This document shows positions 13,363 through 17,561 of a stretch of 17,561 nucleotides of DNA, piece by piece (positions within the stretch are counted from its first letter, which is position 1; the number at the start of each line of letters is the position of its first letter). The stretch lies in contig DASTQL010000110.1 of assembly GCA_035761805.1 (NCBI GenBank), positions 1-17,561 of the forward strand. The letters are read 5' to 3'. Below the pieces are notes generated by a model, which saw only the letters and a program-made list of their open reading frames with translations, had not been told where the DNA came from and made no database searches. The stretch comes from DASTQL01 sp035761805. Lineage in GTDB: Bacteria; Actinomycetota; Actinomycetes; Jiangellales; Jiangellaceae. Both the position numbers and the translations under genes were made by a program.

Positions 13363-15477
13363 ATGGTTGAGACACCCGAGGCGCCACGGCAGCAGCCGGA
13401 GGTGGGCCCCCAACACCGCATCGTCGTCCCGTCGAGCATCCCCATGGTCAGCCTGCTCGGCTCCGGCGACGAGCTGATGCGGGTCGTGGAGGCGTCCTTC
13501 CCCGCCGTCGACGTCCTCGTCCGGGGCAACGAGATCACCCTGACCGGGCCACCCGCCGACATGACGCTGCTGGAGCGCGTCATCGACGAGCTCGTCGCTG
13601 TCGTACGGACCGGGCAGGGACTGACCGCCGAGTCGGTCGAGCGCACGGTCGCGATGCTCCGCGATCACACGCACGACCGACCTGCCGACGTGCTCACCGC
13701 CAACATCCTGTCCAACCGAGGCCGCACGATCCGGCCCAAGACGCTCAACCAGAAGCGCTACGTCGACGCCATCGACCGCAACACGATCACCTTCGCCATC
13801 GGGCCGGCCGGGACGGGCAAGACCTACCTCGCCGTGGCCAAAGCGGTGCAGGCCCTGCAGGCCAAGCAGGTGACCCGGATCCTGCTCACGCGACCGGCCG
13901 TCGAGGCGGGCGAGCGGCTGGGGTTCCTGCCCGGCACCCTGAGCGAGAAGATCGACCCCTACCTGCGACCGCTCTACGACGCGCTGCACGACATGATGGA
14001 CCCGTCGACGATCCCGAGGCTCATGACCGAGGGGACGATCGAGGTCGCACCGCTGGCGTACATGCGGGGTCGTGCGCAACCGGTGACCACGCCGGTGCTG
14101 ACCCCGTCTGGGTTCCGCCCCATCGGGCAGCTCGCGGTCGGTGACCTCGTCATCGGGTCCAACGGGGAGCCGACGCCCGTCCTCGGCGTCTACCCGCAAG
14201 GGGTGAAGGACACCTACCGGGTCACTGCACAGGACGGTGCGTCCACGCTGGCATCGGCCGATCACCTCTGGGCGGTCGCCACCCGCGACGACCGTCGCCG
14301 AGGCAGGCCGTGGCGGGTGATGCAGACGCGGGACATGGTGGGTCGGCTCCGCGCGGCTCACCACCACCGCTACGAGCTCCCGCTGCTGACCTCACCGGTC
14401 GAGTTCGAGCTGCGAGACGTCCCGCTGGACCCGTACGCGCTGGGGCTGCTGCTCGGCGACGGATGCCTCCCGGACTCGACGACCCGGGGCTTCTCGACGA
14501 TCGACCTCGAGCTCGTGGTGGCGCTCGAGGAGGCGATCCGGGCCCGTCCGCACGATCGCGTCGATCACGTGCTGAGCCGCGTCCGGGCGCCCGGTGACCT
14601 CATGACGACGGAGAACCCGGTCACCGGGGTGCTGCGTCGACCCGGTCTGCTGGGGACGAGGTCAGAGACGAAGCTCATCCCCGAGGACTACCTCCTCAAC
14701 TCGAGCACGGTCCGGCTCGCGCTGCTCCAAGGGCTGCTCGACGCCGACGGCGGTCCGGTGAGCCAGCGCGGTCGGACCTGCCGCATCCAGTACGTGACGA
14801 CGTCGCCCCGGCTCCGGGAAGACGTCCTCTTCCTGGTCCGGTCCTTGGGCGGCGTCGCCTACTGGCGCGCCCGGCCGGCGGCAGCGCGCATCCCCGGTCG
14901 CGCCAACGGCCGCGAGGTCCCACACCGACACGACGCGTACGTCCTCGACATCCGGCTGCCAGCAGGCGTCGCTCCGTTCCGCCTGCCGAGGAAGTCGCTC
15001 CTGTACGAGGAGAGCGGGGGTGGCCGGCCGATGCGCTTCGTCGACCGCATCGAGCCGGCGGGCGTCGAGGAGTCGGTGTGCATCCAGGTGGCCGCGGCGG
15101 ACTCGCTCTACGTCACCGAGGACTTCCTGCTGACCCACAACACGCTCAACGACGCCTTCGTGATCCTGGACGAGGCGCAGAACACCTCGCCCGAGCAGAT
15201 GAAGATGTTCCTCACCCGGCTGGGCTTCGGGTCCCGCATGGTCGTCACGGGCGATGTCACCCAGATCGACCTGCCGACCGGCACGTACAGCGGACTGAAG
15301 GTGGTCGAGGGGATCCTCGCTGGCATCGAGGACGTGCACTTCATCCGCCTGTCCAGCCACGACGTGGTCCGGCACCGGCTGGTCGGGGCGATCGTGGACG
15401 CCTACTCGCGCTACGACACGGAGCAGCAGGCCGGTCGTCCGCCGCAGGACCGCCGCCGCCGGGGACGCCGGCCGTGA
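13363..15477 (+). CDS. phoH: PhoH family ATPase (YbeZ-like) interrupted by an intein
   Basis: PhoH/YbeZ proteins are P-loop ATPases linked to RNA metabolism and act with YbeY. The reading frame has 704 residues, about twice the family length. Residues 238-593 are an intein; removing it leaves a 348-residue PhoH. The N-extein (1-237) has a KH-like region and Walker A GPAGTGKT (147-154), then LLTRPAVEAGERLGFLPG and LAYMRGR. The C-extein (594-704) resumes with TLNDAFVILDEAQN (Walker B, Asp603-Glu604), TRLGFGSRMVVTGDVTQIDLP and the sensor region, and ends in a basic tail. Splicing should therefore be needed to join the two ATP-site motifs. ATG 13363 is the first start in this frame after the stop at 13288. 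The next gene is ybeY, 19 bases downstream. Confidence 0.97.
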   Translation: MVETPEAPRQQPEVGPQHRIVVPSSIPMVSLLGSGDELMRVVEASFPAVDVLVRGNEITLTGPPADMTLLERVIDELVAVVRTGQGLTAESVERTVAMLRDHTHDRPADVLTANILSNRGRTIRPKTLNQKRYVDAIDRNTITFAIGPAGTGKTYLAVAKAVQALQAKQVTRILLTRPAVEAGERLGFLPGTLSEKIDPYLRPLYDALHDMMDPSTIPRLMTEGTIEVAPLAYMRGRAQPVTTPVLTPSGFRPIGQLAVGDLVIGSNGEPTPVLGVYPQGVKDTYRVTAQDGASTLASADHLWAVATRDDRRRGRPWRVMQTRDMVGRLRAAHHHRYELPLLTSPVEFELRDVPLDPYALGLLLGDGCLPDSTTRGFSTIDLELVVALEEAIRARPHDRVDHVLSRVRAPGDLMTTENPVTGVLRRPGLLGTRSETKLIPEDYLLNSSTVRLALLQGLLDADGGPVSQRGRTCRIQYVTTSPRLREDVLFLVRSLGGVAYWRARPAAARIPGRANGREVPHRHDAYVLDIRLPAGVAPFRLPRKSLLYEESGGGRPMRFVDRIEPAGVEESVCIQVAAADSLYVTEDFLLTHNTLNDAFVILDEAQNTSPEQMKMFLTRLGFGSRMVVTGDVTQIDLPTGTYSGLKVVEGILAGIEDVHFIRLSSHDVVRHRLVGAIVDAYSRYDTEQQAGRPPQDRRRRGRRP
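14074..15141 (+). mobile_element. Intein in PhoH: class 3 type, with LAGLIDADG homing endonuclease
   Basis: A 356-residue in-frame insertion between Arg237 and Thr594 of the phoH product. Block A begins AQPVTTPVLTPSGFRPIGQL, then AVGDLVIG, with Ala at position 1 in place of Cys or Ser. Block B is ASADHLWAV: His301 is the conserved block B His and Trp303 sits two residues after it (B:12). Endonuclease blocks are ALGLLLGDG (359-367) and LLQGLLDADGG (454-464), each with an acidic residue (Asp366, Asp462), then a block H-like TTSPRLREDVLFLVRSLGG. Block F has SVCIQV with Cys573. Block G is LLTHN followed by Thr594. Trp (B:12), Cys (F:4) and Thr (G:5) form the WCT triplet that defines class 3 inteins. 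All splicing and nuclease blocks look intact. Confidence 0.93.
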
Positions 15478-15496
15478 GGCAGGCAGGGGCTCGCCG

Positions 15497-15964
15497 GTGA
15501 GCGTCGACGTCAACAACGAGACCCCGGCGCAGGTGGACGAGAAGTCGCTGGCCGACCTGGCCCGCTTCGTGCTGGACCGCCTCCGCATCCACCCCCAGGC
15601 CGAGCTCGCCGTGCTGCTGGTCGACGTCACCACCATGGAGCAGTTGCACCAGCAGTGGATGGACGAGCCCGGGCCGACCGACGTGCTGTCCTTCCCCATG
15701 GACGAGCTGCGCCCGACGCCCGACGACGAGGAGCCCGAACCGGGGCTGCTGGGCGACGTGGTCCTCTGCCCGGAGGTTGCGGCCCGGCAGGCCAAGCTGG
15801 CCGGCCACTCGACCGAGGACGAGCTGCACCTGCTGACCACGCACGGGATCCTCCACCTCCTCGGCTACGACCACGCCGAGGCCGACGATGAGCGGGAGAT
15901 GTTCCGGCTCCAGGCCGACCTGCTCGCCCAGTGGCGCTCGGCGCGCCGTCGCACCTCCCGGTGA
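15497..15964 (+). CDS. ybeY: rRNA maturation RNase YbeY
   Basis: A zinc-dependent endoribonuclease with roles in 16S rRNA 3'-end maturation and ribosome quality control. It has 155 residues. The metal-binding motif H-x3-H-x5-H is HGILHLLGYDH, with His116, His120 and His126. Upstream are the family blocks LLVDVTTMEQLHQQWMDEPG, PTDVLSFPMDE and LLGDVVLCPEVA. The GTG start at 15497 has AGGGG about 8 bases upstream and lies 19 bases after the phoH stop; corC follows 13 bases after its stop. The phoH-ybeY-corC order equals the ybeZ-ybeY-ybeX arrangement seen in many bacteria and supports a shared role in rRNA metabolism. Confidence 0.97.
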   Translation: MSVDVNNETPAQVDEKSLADLARFVLDRLRIHPQAELAVLLVDVTTMEQLHQQWMDEPGPTDVLSFPMDELRPTPDDEEPEPGLLGDVVLCPEVAARQAKLAGHSTEDELHLLTTHGILHLLGYDHAEADDEREMFRLQADLLAQWRSARRRTSR

Positions 15965-15977
15965 ACGGGGGCGGTTG

Positions 15978-17279
15978 ATGGATCCGGGTGCCGGCTGGCT
16001 GCTCGTGGTCGCGGCACTGCTGGTGCTGGTCGCGGGCCTGCTGGTGACGGCCGAGGCCGCGCTGTCCACCTATTCGCGGGCGCGTGCCGAGAGCCTGGTC
16101 CGGGAGGGTCGTCGCGGCGCGGTACGGCTGCGGCGCTTCACCGATGACCCCGCCCCGGCCCTCAACACCGCGCTGTTCCTGCGGCTGGCCTGCGAGATGT
16201 CGGCCGTGGTCCTCGTGACCACGGTGTGCCTCGGGGCCTTCGACGTGCGGTGGCACGCGATGCTCGTCGCCGCCGGGTCGATGCTGGTCGTGTCCTTCGT
16301 CGTGCTCGGGGTGGCTCCGCGCACCCTGGGCCGCCAGCACGCCGACCGGGTGGGTCTGGTCGCGGCCGGTCCGCTGCTCGCGACCACTCGGGTGCTCGGC
16401 CCGTTCCCTCGCCTGCTCATCCTCATCGGCAACGCGCTCACCCCTGGCCCGGGGTACCGTGAGGGCTCCTTCGCCACCGAGGCCGAGCTGCGCGAGCTGG
16501 TCGACCTCGCCGAGGCCGGCCGGGTCATCGAGTCGGGCGAGCGCGAGATGATCCACTCGGTCTTCGAGCTCGGCGACACCATCGTCCGCGAGGTCATGGT
16601 CCCCCGGACCGACGTCGTGTTCATCGAGCGCCACAAGACCCTGCGCCAGTGCATGTCCCTCGCCCTGCGCAGCGGCTTCAGCCGCATCCCCGTCGTCGGC
16701 GAGAGCCTCGACGACGTCGTCGGGGTCGCCTACCTCAAGGACGTGGCGCGGCGCATCTACGACAACCGGGACGCCGAGACCACGGAGCGTGTGGAGTCCG
16801 TGATGCGGTCCGCGCTCTTCGTCCCCGACTCCAAGCCGGCGGCCGACCTGCTACGCGAGATGCAGGCGGCGCGCACCCACGTGGCCGTCGTCATCGACGA
16901 GTACGGGGGTACGGCGGGGTTGGTGACGATCGAGGACCTCCTCGAGGAGATCGTCGGCGAGATCACCGACGAGTACGACGTGGAGCAGCAACCGATCGAG
17001 CGGCTGGACCGGGACACCGTCCGGGTCAGCTCCCGGATGCCGGTCGACGAACTCGGTGAGCTCTTCGGCATCGAGCTCAGCGACGACGACGTGGACAGTG
17101 TGGGCGGGCTGATGGCCAAGTACCTCGGGCGCGTGCCCATTCCCGGGACGGAGGTCACTGTTGCCGGCCTGGTCCTGCTGGCCGAGGACACGGCGGGCCG
17201 GCGCAACCGGCTCGGTACTGTCCGCGTCACCCGGGCGGCCACCGCGGCCGCCGGCAGCGCGGCGGAGGAGATCACGTGA
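15978..17279 (+). CDS. CNNM/CorC family transporter-associated protein (DUF21, CBS pair, CorC_HlyC)
   Basis: A hemolysin C / YbeX-type membrane protein related to CNNM magnesium transporters; often linked to Mg2+ or Co2+ efflux. The product has 433 residues from ATG 15978, which has GGGGGCGG just upstream; an earlier in-frame start lies inside ybeY. The DUF21 membrane domain (about 1-150) starts with LLVVAALLVLVAGLLVTAEA. EREMIHSVFELGDTIVREVM leads into two CBS domains (about 203-320) with VMVPRTDVVFIE and VVIDEYGGTAGLVTIEDLLE. The CorC_HlyC domain (about 345-425) contains the SSRMPVDELGELFGI block. It overlaps the next gene by 4 bases (GTGA). Confidence 0.95.
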   Translation: MDPGAGWLLVVAALLVLVAGLLVTAEAALSTYSRARAESLVREGRRGAVRLRRFTDDPAPALNTALFLRLACEMSAVVLVTTVCLGAFDVRWHAMLVAAGSMLVVSFVVLGVAPRTLGRQHADRVGLVAAGPLLATTRVLGPFPRLLILIGNALTPGPGYREGSFATEAELRELVDLAEAGRVIESGEREMIHSVFELGDTIVREVMVPRTDVVFIERHKTLRQCMSLALRSGFSRIPVVGESLDDVVGVAYLKDVARRIYDNRDAETTERVESVMRSALFVPDSKPAADLLREMQAARTHVAVVIDEYGGTAGLVTIEDLLEEIVGEITDEYDVEQQPIERLDRDTVRVSSRMPVDELGELFGIELSDDDVDSVGGLMAKYLGRVPIPGTEVTVAGLVLLAEDTAGRRNRLGTVRVTRAATAAAGSAAEEIT

Positions 17280-17561
17280 GCGACCTCGACCCGGAGGACG
17301 CCAAGATCCTCACCCTTGCGCGGGCGACCCGGGCCCGGGCCGGCGGCGCCGAGGGGGCGGCGGTTCGCGACCTCGACGGGCGCACCTACGCCGCAGCCAC
17401 CGTGGACCTGCCGTCCCTGCAGCTGTCGGCCATGCAGGTAGCGGTGGCGATGGCCGTCTCCAGCGGGGCGACCGGCCTGGAGGCTGCTGCCCTCGTCGGT
17501 GACGGCGCCCCGGCAGAGGCCGACCTGGCCGCCATCCGCGACCTCGGCGGCGCCGGCACGG
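17276..17561 (+). CDS. Cytidine deaminase-like protein (partial, cut by window end)
   Basis: Starts at GTG 17276, overlapping the corC stop (GTGA), and runs open to the right edge (95 residues seen). The visible part reads MSDLDPEDAKILTLARATRA, then EGAAVRDLDGRTYAAATVDLP and LQLSAMQVAVAMAVSSGA. The layout fits the N-terminal half of the cytidine deaminase fold, and genes between corC and era in actinobacteria are commonly annotated as cytidine deaminase. However, the NVEN and CAE (zinc and catalytic Glu) motifs expected at about residues 43-58 are replaced by TVDLP and SAMQV, so this is probably a non-catalytic homologue. The second zinc motif (PCxxC) would lie beyond the window. Confidence 0.72.
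   Translation, partial: MSDLDPEDAKILTLARATRARAGGAEGAAVRDLDGRTYAAATVDLPSLQLSAMQVAVAMAVSSGATGLEAAALVGDGAPAEADLAAIRDLGGAGT

Noticed and set aside
14310..14597. Separate free-standing homing endonuclease ORF inside phoH
   Set aside because: The endonuclease motifs are in the phoH frame and continuous with the intein splicing blocks. The alternative-frame ORF has no motif.
17161..17502. Plus-strand 113-codon frame overlapping the corC end and the deaminase-like gene
   Set aside because: It is Arg/Pro-rich and out of frame with both recognised genes. The GTGA junction explains the region.

Overview
The window is a high-GC bacterial chromosome segment with the gene content and order of an actinobacterium: lepA, hemW, hrcA, dnaJ, rsmE, HIT, phoH, ybeY, corC and a cytidine deaminase-like gene. 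The N-terminal residue patterns of several proteins and the SigE-family sigma factor suggest Nocardioidaceae or a close relative. That placement is inference from remembered family members, not a search result.

Layout. (1) 1-2473, plus strand: lepA (translation elongation factor 4), translationally coupled to a MOSC-domain gene. (2) 2474-4547: an upstream region with two candidate operators, a long-chain acyl-CoA synthetase of the FadD15 type, and a strong hairpin terminator. (3) 4586-5812: hemW. (4) 5819-7139, minus strand, convergent with hemW: two small membrane proteins (DUF4870 and RDD) with Pro/Gly/Tyr-rich N-terminal tails. (5) 7216-8032, minus strand: a decayed DUF3097 gene (internal stop, two internal deletions, frame loss) and a small intact Cys/His-containing ORF. 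(6) 8131-11066, plus strand: a CIRCE-like operator followed by the tightly packed hrcA-dnaJ-rsmE operon. (7) 11187-12856, minus strand: a SigE-family sigma factor whose stop overlaps the start of a membrane-anchored GerMN/Gmad2 protein, probably its regulator or output. (8) 12934-17561, plus strand: HIT protein, phoH interrupted by an intein, ybeY, corC, and the start of a degenerate cytidine deaminase-like gene cut by the window edge.

How the genes work together. The hrcA-dnaJ-rsmE block is a heat-shock/co-chaperone unit with an HrcA operator in front. phoH-ybeY-corC matches the ybeZ-ybeY-ybeX arrangement tied to rRNA and RNA metabolism. Most genes overlap or abut (GTGA or ATGA junctions), so translational coupling is the rule.

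The most notable element is the 356-residue intein in PhoH. It starts with Ala instead of Cys or Ser, carries the Trp/Cys/Thr triplet of class 3 inteins, has two LAGLIDADG motifs, and sits between the Walker A and Walker B motifs of the host ATPase. The second is the freshly decayed DUF3097 locus. No phage, IS element, CRISPR array, tRNA or rRNA gene was seen.
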